Assembly (NCBI GenBank): GCA_963845265.1
Contig: CAWJRN010000009.1
Coordinates: 124,001-188,000, forward strand
Origin: DYRB01 sp963845265
Lineage (GTDB): Bacteria > Pseudomonadota > Gammaproteobacteria > Chromatiales > Chromatiaceae
Direction: 5' to 3'
DNA length: 64,000 nucleotides
Shown here: piece after piece, positions 7,709 through 17,595 of the stretch
How positions within the stretch are numbered: position 1 is the first letter of the stretch
Layout of the letters: every line of letters starts with the position of its first letter
The notes under the pieces: model-generated
What the model saw: only the letters and a program-made list of their open reading frames with translations
The model's database searches: none
What the model was told of the DNA's origin: nothing
Translations under genes and position numbers: made by a program

Positions 7709-9649
7709 ATGCTCCAACCATTCAAACCGTCACGTCTCCTTGCCCTTGGACTGGTGCTCGCGCTGGCGACCGGCTCGGCTCTGGCAGATGGGCTGCGCGC
7801 CTATTTCGACCGCAGCCAGGTCCATGAAGGCGACACCCTCACCCTCACCATCGAGAAGGCCGGTGTCGGCGCCTCCGGCTCACCGGACTTGGCCCCTTTG
7901 GCGCAGGACTTCGACGTCCTCGGCACCAGCAACAGCACCCAGATCCGCATCGTCAATGGGGTGCGCAGCGACACCACCAGTTGGCAGGTCAGCCTGGCCC
8001 CAAAGCGTAGCGGGGTCATCGAGGTCCCGGCCATCGCCCTGGGTGCGGATCAGACGGCCCCCCTCACCCTGGAGGTCGAACCAGCGCCCCAGGGGGCCCT
8101 TGGCAGCCCGGGGGACGAGGTCTTCATCGAGGTGGAGCTGGGCGACGACAAGGCCTTGTCTGAAGGGGTGATGGTCCAGCAGCAGGTCCCCCTGACCGTC
8201 TGGCTCTTCTCCGCCCGCCCGCTGCTCGGCGGCGATCTGAGCGAGCCCAAGGTGGACAACGCCGTGGTCGCCAAGCTCGGCGACGACCGCCAGTACCAGA
8301 CCCAACGGCAAGGACGCACCTATCAGGTCATCGAGCGCCGCTACAGTCTATCTCCCGAGCAGAGCGGCGCCTTGCGCATCCCGCCCATTGTCTTTAAGGG
8401 TACGGCGCGGGCAGCCCAGGGGCAGCGGCGCGGCAACTCCGGTGGCGTCTTCGACAACCCGGGGCTGGATCACTTCTTCCAGGATCCGACCCTGGACCGC
8501 TTCTTCGGCAATGCCTTCGGCGGCCGAGACCCCTTCGGGATGTTCGAGCGCGGCGAGCCGGTGCGCGCCCAGAGCAAGGGCATGGATCTCACGGTCAAGG
8601 CGCGCCCGGAAGGCTTGGCGGGGGCCCAGTGGCTACCCGCCCAGGGGCTGACCATCGCCGACTCCTGGACCACGGACCCGCCGCAGCTGCGGGTCGGCGA
8701 GCCCGTCACCCGCACCCTCACCCTCACCGCCGAGGGCCTGGCCGGGGCCCAGATCCCGGAGGTCGGGCTCCCCGAGGTCGACGGCCTGAGGATCTACCCC
8801 GAGAAGGCCGAGGCCGAGACCCGCACCGATGGGGCGATGGTGTTCGGGGTCAGTCGCCAGACCTTCACCCTGATCCCAAGCAGGGACGGTGCCCTGACCA
8901 TCCCCGAGGTCAACGTCACCTGGTGGGACACCAAGGCACAGCAGGAGCGCACGGCGAGCCTGCCCGCCTGGCACCTCCAAACCGAGGTCGGGTCCGCCGA
9001 CGTTGGCACGCAACCGCCCCTCACTGAGCAGTCCAAGCCCCAAGCACCCGCCGACGCGAACTCGGCCGCCCCAGCCGCGCCCTCAGAGCAGCCGGTGTCC
9101 GCCCAACCGGAACCGTCGGCCGCCGATCCGACACCGAACCATCTCAAGCCCCAGTTTCTTGCAGGGCTTGCCCTGGTCGTACTCGGCATCATTGGGGCAG
9201 TCGTACTCTGGCGTCGCCACCGCTTGCCCGCCAAACAGGACAAGCACGGCAGCAAGGCCACACCTTTGGCCGCCAAGTCCGGCACCGACGGCAAGCCACG
9301 GCCAGCGGCCTCGCCGGCACGGCACGCGGAGCTCTCGGGGATCAAACGCGCCTTGCGCGAAGCCTGTGAGGCCAACGACCCGCAACGGGCCGGGAAGGCG
9401 CTCCTGAGCTGGGCCGAGGTGGCCTGGCCAGAGGCCCCGCCGCGCAACCTTGGCGCCCTGGCGATCCGTATCGCCCCGGCCGCGGTTGAGCCGCTCAAGG
9501 CCCTGGAGCATCGCCTCTATGCCTGCGGCAGCGAACCCTGGGAGGGCAAAGCCCTGTGGGAGGCGCTACAGGACGGCCTGGTACCGGAAAAACGTGCGCG
9601 CGCGAAGACCGACGAGGACCTCGCTCCGCTTTACCCGCATCGCAGCTGA
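7709..9649 (+). CDS. BatD family oxygen-tolerance protein
   Basis: 646 residues from the ATG at 7709, chosen because a signal peptide starts there (MLQPFKPSRLLALGLVLALA, cleavage after SALA); a GTG at 7655 would add 18 unlikely residues. The periplasmic part is made of beta-rich BatD repeats ('AYFDRSQVHEGDTLTLTIE', 'RRYSLSPEQSGALRIPPIVF', 'RQTFTLIPSRDGALTIPEV'). It ends in a Pro/Ala linker, one membrane helix (FLAGLALVVLGIIGAVVLW) and a basic cytoplasmic tail with a helical domain. BatD is the usual last gene of Bat operons and is linked to oxidative-stress tolerance in Bacteroides. Here it closes the seven-gene run that begins at 1038. Confidence 0.93.
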   Translation: MLQPFKPSRLLALGLVLALATGSALADGLRAYFDRSQVHEGDTLTLTIEKAGVGASGSPDLAPLAQDFDVLGTSNSTQIRIVNGVRSDTTSWQVSLAPKRSGVIEVPAIALGADQTAPLTLEVEPAPQGALGSPGDEVFIEVELGDDKALSEGVMVQQQVPLTVWLFSARPLLGGDLSEPKVDNAVVAKLGDDRQYQTQRQGRTYQVIERRYSLSPEQSGALRIPPIVFKGTARAAQGQRRGNSGGVFDNPGLDHFFQDPTLDRFFGNAFGGRDPFGMFERGEPVRAQSKGMDLTVKARPEGLAGAQWLPAQGLTIADSWTTDPPQLRVGEPVTRTLTLTAEGLAGAQIPEVGLPEVDGLRIYPEKAEAETRTDGAMVFGVSRQTFTLIPSRDGALTIPEVNVTWWDTKAQQERTASLPAWHLQTEVGSADVGTQPPLTEQSKPQAPADANSAAPAAPSEQPVSAQPEPSAADPTPNHLKPQFLAGLALVVLGIIGAVVLWRRHRLPAKQDKHGSKATPLAAKSGTDGKPRPAASPARHAELSGIKRALREACEANDPQRAGKALLSWAEVAWPEAPPRNLGALAIRIAPAAVEPLKALEHRLYACGSEPWEGKALWEALQDGLVPEKRARAKTDEDLAPLYPHRS

Positions 9650-9718
9650 GGAGCTTGGATGACGGGACGATCCAAAATTGTCGATCGCAGGGTGCGTTGA
9701 GGCACGAACCGCCCCCCG

Positions 9719-9924
9719 CCACGTCCCCCTCGGCCACCTCGATGCGGTTTACTAGCCCCGCCAGGGGGGCAGTGACGGAGGTGTACATCTTCATCGCCTC
9801 CAGGAAGATGGCCATACCGGACTGCACCGAGTGCTCGACGAAGCGCTTGGCCATGTTGTCCGGGTAGTCGGAATAGCCGACCGCATTGGCCCCGTGCAGC
9901 AGCATCTGGAAGCAGATGTTAGGG
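9719..9924 (-). pseudogene. Internally deleted fragment of pyruvate carboxylase
   Basis: Two blocks match the intact carboxylase gene near the window end almost base for base. 9719-9804 corresponds to 57175-57260 (biotin-attachment region, LEAMKMYTSV) and 9805-9924 to about 58653-58770 (NICFQMLL... to ...VEHSVESGM). Order and strand are kept, but about 1.4 kb between them is missing; the junction lies in 'CGCCTCCAGG / AAGATG'. The copy has no start or remaining domains and cannot make a functional enzyme. It fills the gap between batD and the ABC exporter. The rest of the 388-bp gap (9650-9718, 9925-10037) shows nothing recognisable. Confidence 0.9.
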
Positions 9925-10037
9925 TCATTCCGGCGGCGGCAGCGATGGAGCCTTGGCCGATTTTCATTGCGAGGTTGCCGTGCGTATTGTCGGCTTCGCC
10001 CACCCTTGATAACCCGCACCTTCCACCCGAGCCCGCT

Positions 10038-11816
10038 ATGCGCCGACACCAAGCCGATACCCCGGACCGCCCCATCACCCGCAACCTGGCCCCATTGCTG
10101 CGCCTGCTCGGCTTCGTGCGCCCCTACCTTGGGCGGGTCCTGTTGGCGACCCTGGCCCTGTTGGTCGCAGCCAGCTCCGTGCTCGCCTTCGGCCAGGTTA
10201 TCCGCGACCTGGTGGACTCGGGGCTCAAGGTCGGTTCCGAGGCGGCCCTGACCCGCTCCCTGCTGCTCTTTCTGGGGGTAGTCGGGGCCATGTCCATAGC
10301 CATCATGGTGCGCTCCTACCTGCTCGCCTGGATCGGCGAGCGGGTGGTCGCGGACTTGCGCCAAGCGGTCTTCGATCGGGTGCTGGGCCTGGATGTGGGC
10401 TTCTTCGAGACCACCCGCACCGGCGAGATCATCTCCCGCCTGACCTCGGACACCACCCTGCTCCAGACCGTGGTCGGCACCACCCTGGCCATGGCCCTGC
10501 GCGCGCTCCTCCTCGTGGTGGGCGGGGTGATCATGCTGGCCCTAACCAGCCCGCACCTGACCGGGCTGGTGCTGCTCGGCACACCCCTGGTGGTCTTGCC
10601 CCTGTGGCTCATCGGCCATCGGGTGCGGCGCCTGTCCCGTGCCAGTCAGGACCGCATCGCCGATGTCGGGGCCTATGTGGACGAGGTGCTGCACGCCATT
10701 CGCACCGTCCAGGCCTTTTGCCATGAGTCGGTGGACCGGGCACGGTACGGCGAGCGGGTGGAGACGGCCTTTGGGACCTCGGTGCACCGCGCCCGGCTCG
10801 GGGCCCTGCTCAGCGCCATCTCGGTGTCCGTCACCTTTGGTGCCATCGGCGTGGTGCTGTGGATCGGCGGTCACGAGGTCCTGAGCGGACGTCTGAGCGG
10901 CGGGGAGCTGTCGGCCTTTCTCTTCTACGCAGTCCTGGTGGCCAGCTCGGTCGGCGGCCTGAGCGAGGTGGCGGGGGACCTGCTGCGCGGGGCCGGGGCG
11001 AGCGAGCGGCTCATGGAGTTGTTGGCCACCGAGACCCGCATCCAGGCCCCGCCGTGCCCCCAGGCCCTGCCAACCCCGGCCAGGGGGGAGATCACCTTCG
11101 AGGACCTTGGCTTCGCCTACCCGGCCCACCCTGGGGTCCAGGTCCTGCACGACCTGTCCCTGGAGATCGCGCCCGGGGAGCGAGTCGCCCTGGTGGGCCC
11201 GTCCGGGGCAGGCAAGACGACGCTTTTCCAGCTCCTGCTGCGCTTCTACGATCCCCAGCAGGGGCGCATCCGTTTCGATGGGGTCGCCCTCACTGACCTG
11301 GATCCCGCAGACCTGCGTCGGCGCATCGCCATGGTCCCCCAGGACCCGGTCATCTTCGGCGCCGACGCCTGGGAGAACATCCGCTACGGGCTTGACGGGG
11401 TGCCGGACGCCGCCGTGCGTGCCGCCGCCGATGCGGCCCACGCCAGCGAGTTCCTCGACCGGTTGCCACAGGGCTTCGATACCTTCCTCGGCGAGCGTGG
11501 GGTACGCCTGTCCGGGGGCCAGCGTCAGCGCATCGCCATCGCCCGCGCCCTGTTGCGCGATCCGACCCTGTTGCTCTTGGACGAGGCGACCAGCGCCCTG
11601 GATGCCGAGAGCGAGCGCCTGGTCCAACTCGCCCTGGAGGGGCTCATGCGCGGGCGCACCAGCATGGTCATTGCCCACCGGTTGGCCACGGTGCGGCAGG
11701 TGGACCGCATCCTGGTCCTCGATCAGGGGCGGGTGGTCGCCAGCGGCAGCCACGACAGCCTGATGGGCGAGGGCGGGCTCTATGCGCGGCTGGCGGCCTT
11801 GCAGTTTCGCGGGTAG
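10038..11816 (+). CDS. ABC exporter, fused membrane and ATPase domains
   Basis: 592 residues, the usual half-transporter size. The ATG at 10038 is taken because it opens the protein just before the first helix region; upstream codons belong to the carboxylase remnant. Six predicted membrane helices precede the nucleotide-binding domain (from about residue 350), which has Walker A GPSGAGKTT, signature LSGGQRQRIAIARAL, Walker B LLLLDEATSALD and the switch histidine in IAHRLAT. It resembles lipid/drug exporters of the MsbA/ABCB type ('subfamily B, bacterial'). It would work as a homodimer in the inner membrane. Substrate cannot be read from sequence. Confidence 0.93.
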   Translation: MRRHQADTPDRPITRNLAPLLRLLGFVRPYLGRVLLATLALLVAASSVLAFGQVIRDLVDSGLKVGSEAALTRSLLLFLGVVGAMSIAIMVRSYLLAWIGERVVADLRQAVFDRVLGLDVGFFETTRTGEIISRLTSDTTLLQTVVGTTLAMALRALLLVVGGVIMLALTSPHLTGLVLLGTPLVVLPLWLIGHRVRRLSRASQDRIADVGAYVDEVLHAIRTVQAFCHESVDRARYGERVETAFGTSVHRARLGALLSAISVSVTFGAIGVVLWIGGHEVLSGRLSGGELSAFLFYAVLVASSVGGLSEVAGDLLRGAGASERLMELLATETRIQAPPCPQALPTPARGEITFEDLGFAYPAHPGVQVLHDLSLEIAPGERVALVGPSGAGKTTLFQLLLRFYDPQQGRIRFDGVALTDLDPADLRRRIAMVPQDPVIFGADAWENIRYGLDGVPDAAVRAAADAAHASEFLDRLPQGFDTFLGERGVRLSGGQRQRIAIARALLRDPTLLLLDEATSALDAESERLVQLALEGLMRGRTSMVIAHRLATVRQVDRILVLDQGRVVASGSHDSLMGEGGLYARLAALQFRG

Positions 11817-12113
11817 CGGGCTAGCTCCCCTGGTTTTCATGGTCCCGAGACTGGGCAAGCACTTGATTGCTGGGTTTCGCTGCGCTCTACCCGGACGGAT
11901 CTACGCGAGCCGTCGGGATGCCTGGAAGTCGGCTGGATGGGAAGCAAGCTCCGGGACTGCCCCGGACGGGCGCGTCGTTCCAGGGCGGTGTGCCCGATCC
12001 GGTATCTGTCGCCCTCCCTGCTGAGCCTGCTCATTCCATGAGCGCATTTCTGGCAGTGGTAGCCTCGGCGCATTCGCCGCTCAACCGACGGGCATTTTCA
12101 GCATAATCGCCGT
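11817..12113. other. Intergenic region with repeat-like segment
   Basis: 297 bp between the ABC exporter and the helicase gene with no convincing gene. The segment around 11870-11905 (GGGTTTCGCTGCGCTCTACC) looks like a dispersed intergenic repeat common in GC-rich gammaproteobacteria. An AT-richer stretch 'GCATTTTCAGCATAATCG' lies just before the helicase start and may carry its promoter. Confidence 0.4.
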
Positions 12114-15100
12114 ATGGACGCGAGCCCCGATGCCTTTTTGGACACCTGCCTGTTACTGGACTTGGAGACGGGGCCAAACGGGGCCGTTCACAAGATCGGG
12201 GCCATCCGGGCCGGCGCGACCTTCCAGCGCCAAGGCCGCTTCGATGCCCATGCGTCCCTGGCGGAGTTGGACGCCTTCGCCGGTGGCTGCGAGCGCATCC
12301 TTGGCCACAACCTGCTCGGCCACGACCTGCCTACCCTGCGTGCCCAGGCCCCGGTCCTGGCCCTGCTGCGGCGCCCGGTGGTGGATACCCTCTACCTGTC
12401 CCCACTGGCCTTTCCCGCAAACCCCTATCACCACCTGGTGAAGGACTACAAACTGGTGCGGGACACGGTGAGCGACCCGGTGGCGGACGCCAGGCTCGCC
12501 TCGCAGGTCTTTCGCGACCAATGGGGCGAGTTCGCCCGCCTCCGCCAAGCTGGGGAGGCTGACCCGCTACGCCTCTACCGCTTCTGCTTGCGCGGGGCCA
12601 CCGCCCTGGCGGGGTCGGATCGGGGTGGCGAGGGGCTGGCGTCGGTCTTTGCCGCCCTGGGCGTGGAGCTGCCCCAGCCGAAGCTGGCCCTGGAGCTGCT
12701 GCTCGGCCTGTGGCAAGGACGGACCTGCTCCGGCGCCGCCCCAGCCCTGGCGCTGAAGCATCTGGCCGACCCGCGGCTGCGCCCGGCGCTGGCCTACGCC
12801 ACCGCTTGGCTCCAGGTGGCCGGAGGGCGCTCCGTGCTGCCGCCTTGGGTCCGCCACCGCTTCCCGGAGACCGCAGGCCTGTTGCGTGCGCTGCGGGACC
12901 GCCCTTGCCAGGACCCTGCTTGCACCTGGTGCGCCTCTACCCACAGCCCCCGGACCCAGCTCAAGCGCTGGTTCGGCTTCGACGCCTTCCGCCCGACCCC
13001 TGCTACCAGCGCGGGGGGCAGCCTGCAGGAGGCGGTGGTCGCACAGGGGATGGGTGGCGGCTCGCAGCTCGCCATCCTCCCAACGGGCGGGGGCAAGTCC
13101 CTGTGTTTTCAGGTCCCCGCCCTGGCCCGCAACCTGCAGCGAGGGACCCTGACGGTGGTCATCTCGCCGCTCCAGGCCCTGATGAAGGACCAGGTAGACG
13201 GCCTGGCCCGCAAGACCGGGACCACAGCCGGGGCGGCCCTCTACGGCATGCTGACCCCGCCAGAGCGCGGCGAGGTCCTGGAGCGGCTGCGCCTGGGGGA
13301 TCTGGCGATCCTCTACGTCTCCCCGGAGCAGTTGCGCAACGCCTCCTTCCGCAGCGCCCTGGAGACCCGCGAGATCGGCTGCTGGGTCTTCGACGAGGCC
13401 CACTGCCTGTCCAAGTGGGGCCACGACTTCCGCCCCGACTATCTCTATGCCGGGCGCTTCATCAAGGAGCTGGCTGCCCGCCAAGGCGTCGCGGCGCCGC
13501 CGGTTGCCTGCTTTACCGCGACCGCCAAGCGCGAGGTGACCGCAGAGATTCTGGCCTACTTCCAGGAACAGCTGGGCCTGGACCTGGCCCTGTTCGAGGG
13601 CGGGGTGGAGCGAGACAACCTGTCCTTCGAGGTCCAGATGGCCCGGGTCATGGAGAAGCCGGCCCGGGTCCAGGCCATCCTGGAGGAGCACCTGGTAACC
13701 AATGGCAGCGCGGACACCGGCGGGGCGGCCATCGTCTACGCATCCACCCGCAAGGGTACCGAGACCCTGGCCGCCTATCTGCGCGACCAGGGCTGGGCGG
13801 TGGAGGCCTTCCACGCCGGGCTCACGGCCCCCGAGAAGCGCCGCATCCAGGACGCCTTCGTCGCCGGCGAGCTGCGCGTCATCTGCGCTACCAACGCCTT
13901 CGGCATGGGGGTGGACAAGGAGGACGTGCGCCTGGTGGTGCACCTGGACATCCCCGGCTCCCTGGAAAACTACGTCCAGGAGGCAGGTCGAGCCGGGCGC
14001 GACCGCCGCCCTGCCCTGTGTATTCTGCTCTATGACGCCGCGGACGTTGAGCGCCAATTCCGGCTGGAGGCCCTGTCGGCGCTCAGCCGCCAGGACATTG
14101 CCGAGATCCTGCGCGGCCTGCGCCGGGCCCGGCATGGCAAGGACGACACCGTGGTCCTGACCAGCGGCGAGCTGCTGCGCGACGAAGACCTGCACCTGGG
14201 CTTCGACAGCGAAGACCGCCAGGCCGACACCCGGGTGCGAGTTGGGGTTGCCTGGCTGGAGCGCTCCGGACTGGTGGAGCGCAACGAGAACCGCACCCGG
14301 GTCTTCCAGGGCCGCCCGGCGGTGGGCAACCTGGATGAGGCCAGGCTGCGCATCGCGGCCCTGGGCCTGTCCAAGGTCCAGGCGGCGCGCTGGCTGGCGG
14401 TCTTCGAGACTCTGCTCAACGCCGACCCTGACGAGGGCCTGACCGCCGACGAGTTGGCCCGACTGCCGGCCTTTCGGCGGGACCCGGCCGAGCCCGCCTG
14501 GGACAAGGGTGAGACCGCCGGTCAGCGGGTGATGCGCACCCTCAACGGTATGGCGGAGGCAGGGCTCCTCGACCGGGGGCCCCAGCTCACCGCCTTCCTG
14601 CGCTATAAAGTCAAGAACCCGTCGGAGCAGGTCCTGGCCCGCGCATGCTCCCTGGAGCGGGCCATGCTGGCGACCCTACGTGAGCAGGAGCCGGACGCCG
14701 AGACCGGTGCCTGGTTGCCCCTATCCCTGCGCCGCCTCAATCAGCACCTGCTCGACCAGGGCCAGGAGAGCAACCCCGAGACCTTGCGCAATCTGCTCGC
14801 CAGCCTGGCCAGGGACGGTCGCGGCCTGGCCGGCGGCGAGCGCGGCAGCCTAGAGTTCCGCCAGACCGATCGCGACCACTACCGGATCAAACTCCACCGC
14901 GACTGGCCGGCCCTCGCGGCCACGGCCGAGCGCCGCCAAGCGGTGGCCGGCGTGGTCCTGGGGACCCTCTTGGCCAAGGTCCCGCCGGGGACCACCCCGA
15001 GCGCCGAGGTTCTGGTCGCCTTCGGCACAGACGAGCTGACCCGAGCACTGCACGCGGACCTGGCCCTGAGCGGGGTACACGACCACCTGGCCGCCGCCGA

Positions 15101-17363
15101 GCGGGGGCTCATGTTCCTCCACGAACAAGGCGCTATCGTCCTGCAACGGGGCCTGGCCGTATTCCGTCAGGCCATGACCATCCGCCTGCTGCCGGACGGA
15201 GAGCGGCGCCGCTACACCAAGGCACAACACCAACCCCTGGCCCAGCACTATGGCGAGCGCATCTTCCAGATTCACGTCATGGACGAATACGCCCGACTGG
15301 GGGCGGAGAAGATCCGCCAGGCCCTGGGGCTGGTCGGCGCCTATTTCAGCCTGGGCAAGACCGCCTTCGTCAAGCGTTACTTCCCGGACCGCAAGGAGGT
15401 CCTGGAGCGCGCCACCACCGCCGAGTCCTTCCGACGCATCGTCGATGCCCTCGGCAACCCGGCCCAGGTCGAGATCGTCGCCGCCCCGGAAGAGGGCAAC
15501 CGCCTGGTCCTGGCCGGGCCCGGGTCCGGCAAGACGCGGGTTGTGGTGCACCGCTGCGCGTATCTGCTGCGGGTCCTGCGCGTCAACCCGCGGGGCATCC
15601 TGCTGGTCTGTTTCAACCGCAGCGCGGCCCTGGAGCTGCGTCGCCGCCTGGCCGAGCTGATCGGCGACGAGGCCCGCGGCGTGATCATCCAGACCTATCA
15701 CGGCCTGGCCCTGCGCCTTACCGGGGGGTCCTTCGCCGAACGTTTTCAGCATGGTGACCAGGCCACGGCGGACCTGGACAGCCTCATCCGCCGGGCCTGC
15801 GACCTGCTGGAGGGGCGCACCCAGATTCCAGGCATCGAGCCGGACGCGCTACGCGACCGCCTGTTGGCCGGCTACCGGCACATCCTGGTGGACGAGTACC
15901 AGGACATCGACGCCGATCAGTACCGGCTCATCTCCGCACTGGCCGGACGCACCCGGGACGAGGCCAAGCTGACTCTGCTGGCGGTCGGTGACGATGACCA
16001 GAACATCTACGCCTTCCGCGGCGCCAGCGTGGCCTACATCCAGCGCTTCCGCGACGACTATCAGGCCGAGGTGCACTACCTGGTGGACAACTACCGATCC
16101 ACCGCCCAGATCGTCGCCGCTGCCAACGCCCTGATCGCCCAAAACCGCGAGCGGATGAAGACCGACCAGCCCATCCGGGTGGATCGGCGACGCAAGGACC
16201 AGCCCCCCGGCGGGCGCTGGACCGAATTGGACCCCCTCGCCAGGGGTCGGGTCCTGGTCTTGGAGGCCCCGGACCCGGGACGCCAGGCCGCCGCCCTGGT
16301 ACAGCGGCTCATCGAACTGCACTGGCTCGGGGGCGGTCCCTGGTCCAGGTTCGTTGTGCTCGCCCGCACCCGGGCGGTACTGGAGCCCATCCGCGCCCTG
16401 TGCGAGGCCAACGCCATCCCCACCGCCTGGCATGAGGAGCTACCGCCCCTGCACCGGGTGCGGGAGGTCGTCCTATTCCTCGACCGGCTCAGGGACCTGG
16501 GTACTCGGGAGCTCGCAGCCGCCGACCTGGCGGCATTACAGGCGCGGGAGATCCGGCAAGGGGATGAGCCGGCCCGGAACCCCTGGCAGGCAGTGGTGGG
16601 GGACCTGATCCGCGCCTGGGCGGATGAGGCGGGCCAGGCCGCCGTCCCAGCGGCCCAGATCCTGGACTTCTGCTATGAGACCCTGGCCGAGCAGCGCCGG
16701 GACCGCAACCTGGGCGAGGGGGTACTGCTCGCCACCCTGCACGCCGCCAAGGGCCTGGAATTCGACCATGTCCTCATCGCCGACGGCGGCTGGCGGGCCC
16801 ATCAGGGCGGCGAAGACGAGCGCCGGCTCCTCTATGTCGGCATGACCCGGGCGCGCGAGACGCTGAATCTGGGCGCCCTCGGTGCCCCAGGTCGCGGCGC
16901 GAACCCCTGGGTCGTCGAGATCGAAGGGGACTGGCTGCTGCGCCTGAGGCCCGAGGTCCCTGTCCCACCGCCCGAGGTCATGGCGCGCCGCTACCGCCTC
17001 CTGACTTTGGCCGAGTTGAACATCGGGTATGCCGGACGCCTCTCACCGGGGGACCCCATTCACGACCGGCTCGCTGGCCTGCGCACCGGAGACGGCCTGC
17101 AGATGCACGCCGTCGGCGGGCGGTTGCTGCTTTGCGACCGCGATGGGCTTGCCGTTGCCCAGCTGACCGAGGGCGCGACCGCTGAATGGTCGGGGATACT
17201 CGCTAGGATCGAGGCCATCAAGGTTGTCGCCTTGCTGCGTCGGCGTCGCGAGGATGGGGGCCCGGCTTGGCGAGGCACCTATAGGTCGGAGGTTTGGGAG
17301 CTGCCGTTGGTAGAGGTGAGGCTATCCGGCATCGGCAATTTCGGTGGTTCAGGTGTCGGATGA
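12114..17363 (+). CDS. Exonuclease-RecQ-UvrD fusion helicase
   Basis: 1749 residues. Residues 10-170 or so form a DEDD-type 3'-5' exonuclease-like domain ('LLLDLETG', 'ILGHNLLGHDLPTL'). A RecQ helicase follows: Walker A LPTGGGKS (about residue 323), DEAH in 'VFDEAHCLSKWGHDFRPDY', 'FTATAKREV', and motif VI 'YVQEAGRAGRDR' near 625. The region 680-1120 is winged-helix-like and unassigned. The C-terminal third is a UvrD/Rep helicase: Walker A AGPGSGKT (about 1134), 'LVDEYQDID', 'VGDDDQNIYAFRGA', 'VDNYRSTAQIV', 'TLHAAKGLEFDHV' and 'LYVGMTRARETLNL'. All catalytic motifs of both engines look intact. It is a cytoplasmic DNA-repair or recombination enzyme. The native substrate is unknown, and it stands alone between unrelated transporters. 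Confidence 0.93.
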   Translation: MDASPDAFLDTCLLLDLETGPNGAVHKIGAIRAGATFQRQGRFDAHASLAELDAFAGGCERILGHNLLGHDLPTLRAQAPVLALLRRPVVDTLYLSPLAFPANPYHHLVKDYKLVRDTVSDPVADARLASQVFRDQWGEFARLRQAGEADPLRLYRFCLRGATALAGSDRGGEGLASVFAALGVELPQPKLALELLLGLWQGRTCSGAAPALALKHLADPRLRPALAYATAWLQVAGGRSVLPPWVRHRFPETAGLLRALRDRPCQDPACTWCASTHSPRTQLKRWFGFDAFRPTPATSAGGSLQEAVVAQGMGGGSQLAILPTGGGKSLCFQVPALARNLQRGTLTVVISPLQALMKDQVDGLARKTGTTAGAALYGMLTPPERGEVLERLRLGDLAILYVSPEQLRNASFRSALETREIGCWVFDEAHCLSKWGHDFRPDYLYAGRFIKELAARQGVAAPPVACFTATAKREVTAEILAYFQEQLGLDLALFEGGVERDNLSFEVQMARVMEKPARVQAILEEHLVTNGSADTGGAAIVYASTRKGTETLAAYLRDQGWAVEAFHAGLTAPEKRRIQDAFVAGELRVICATNAFGMGVDKEDVRLVVHLDIPGSLENYVQEAGRAGRDRRPALCILLYDAADVERQFRLEALSALSRQDIAEILRGLRRARHGKDDTVVLTSGELLRDEDLHLGFDSEDRQADTRVRVGVAWLERSGLVERNENRTRVFQGRPAVGNLDEARLRIAALGLSKVQAARWLAVFETLLNADPDEGLTADELARLPAFRRDPAEPAWDKGETAGQRVMRTLNGMAEAGLLDRGPQLTAFLRYKVKNPSEQVLARACSLERAMLATLREQEPDAETGAWLPLSLRRLNQHLLDQGQESNPETLRNLLASLARDGRGLAGGERGSLEFRQTDRDHYRIKLHRDWPALAATAERRQAVAGVVLGTLLAKVPPGTTPSAEVLVAFGTDELTRALHADLALSGVHDHLAAAERGLMFLHEQGAIVLQRGLAVFRQAMTIRLLPDGERRRYTKAQHQPLAQHYGERIFQIHVMDEYARLGAEKIRQALGLVGAYFSLGKTAFVKRYFPDRKEVLERATTAESFRRIVDALGNPAQVEIVAAPEEGNRLVLAGPGSGKTRVVVHRCAYLLRVLRVNPRGILLVCFNRSAALELRRRLAELIGDEARGVIIQTYHGLALRLTGGSFAERFQHGDQATADLDSLIRRACDLLEGRTQIPGIEPDALRDRLLAGYRHILVDEYQDIDADQYRLISALAGRTRDEAKLTLLAVGDDDQNIYAFRGASVAYIQRFRDDYQAEVHYLVDNYRSTAQIVAAANALIAQNRERMKTDQPIRVDRRRKDQPPGGRWTELDPLARGRVLVLEAPDPGRQAAALVQRLIELHWLGGGPWSRFVVLARTRAVLEPIRALCEANAIPTAWHEELPPLHRVREVVLFLDRLRDLGTRELAAADLAALQAREIRQGDEPARNPWQAVVGDLIRAWADEAGQAAVPAAQILDFCYETLAEQRRDRNLGEGVLLATLHAAKGLEFDHVLIADGGWRAHQGGEDERRLLYVGMTRARETLNLGALGAPGRGANPWVVEIEGDWLLRLRPEVPVPPPEVMARRYRLLTLAELNIGYAGRLSPGDPIHDRLAGLRTGDGLQMHAVGGRLLLCDRDGLAVAQLTEGATAEWSGILARIEAIKVVALLRRRREDGGPAWRGTYRSEVWELPLVEVRLSGIGNFGGSGVG

Positions 17364-17595
17364 ATCGAGCCGGGTCCGGCCAATGCGTTCTCGCAGTGAC
17401 TTACGGGCGGACTGCGCGGTCAGGTGACTATCGCAGGGTCAATCCTCTGATCTGACTAGCCGCTCAGAGTGGACAAAGGGCCCGATAGGGAGGCTGAGAT
17501 CAAGGCTAGCCTCGATGTGCGGCGTTGGAATATTAGTAATTGCTAAATCCTTCGCGTAGACTGCGGCGCCTTTGGGCTGAACCCGGAGGCCGCCG

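Noticed and set aside
9495..10364. Long minus-strand open frame covering the carboxylase fragment
   Set aside because: It runs through the 3' end of batD and into the ABC exporter; only the 9719-9924 part has protein-like sequence, which is a remnant.
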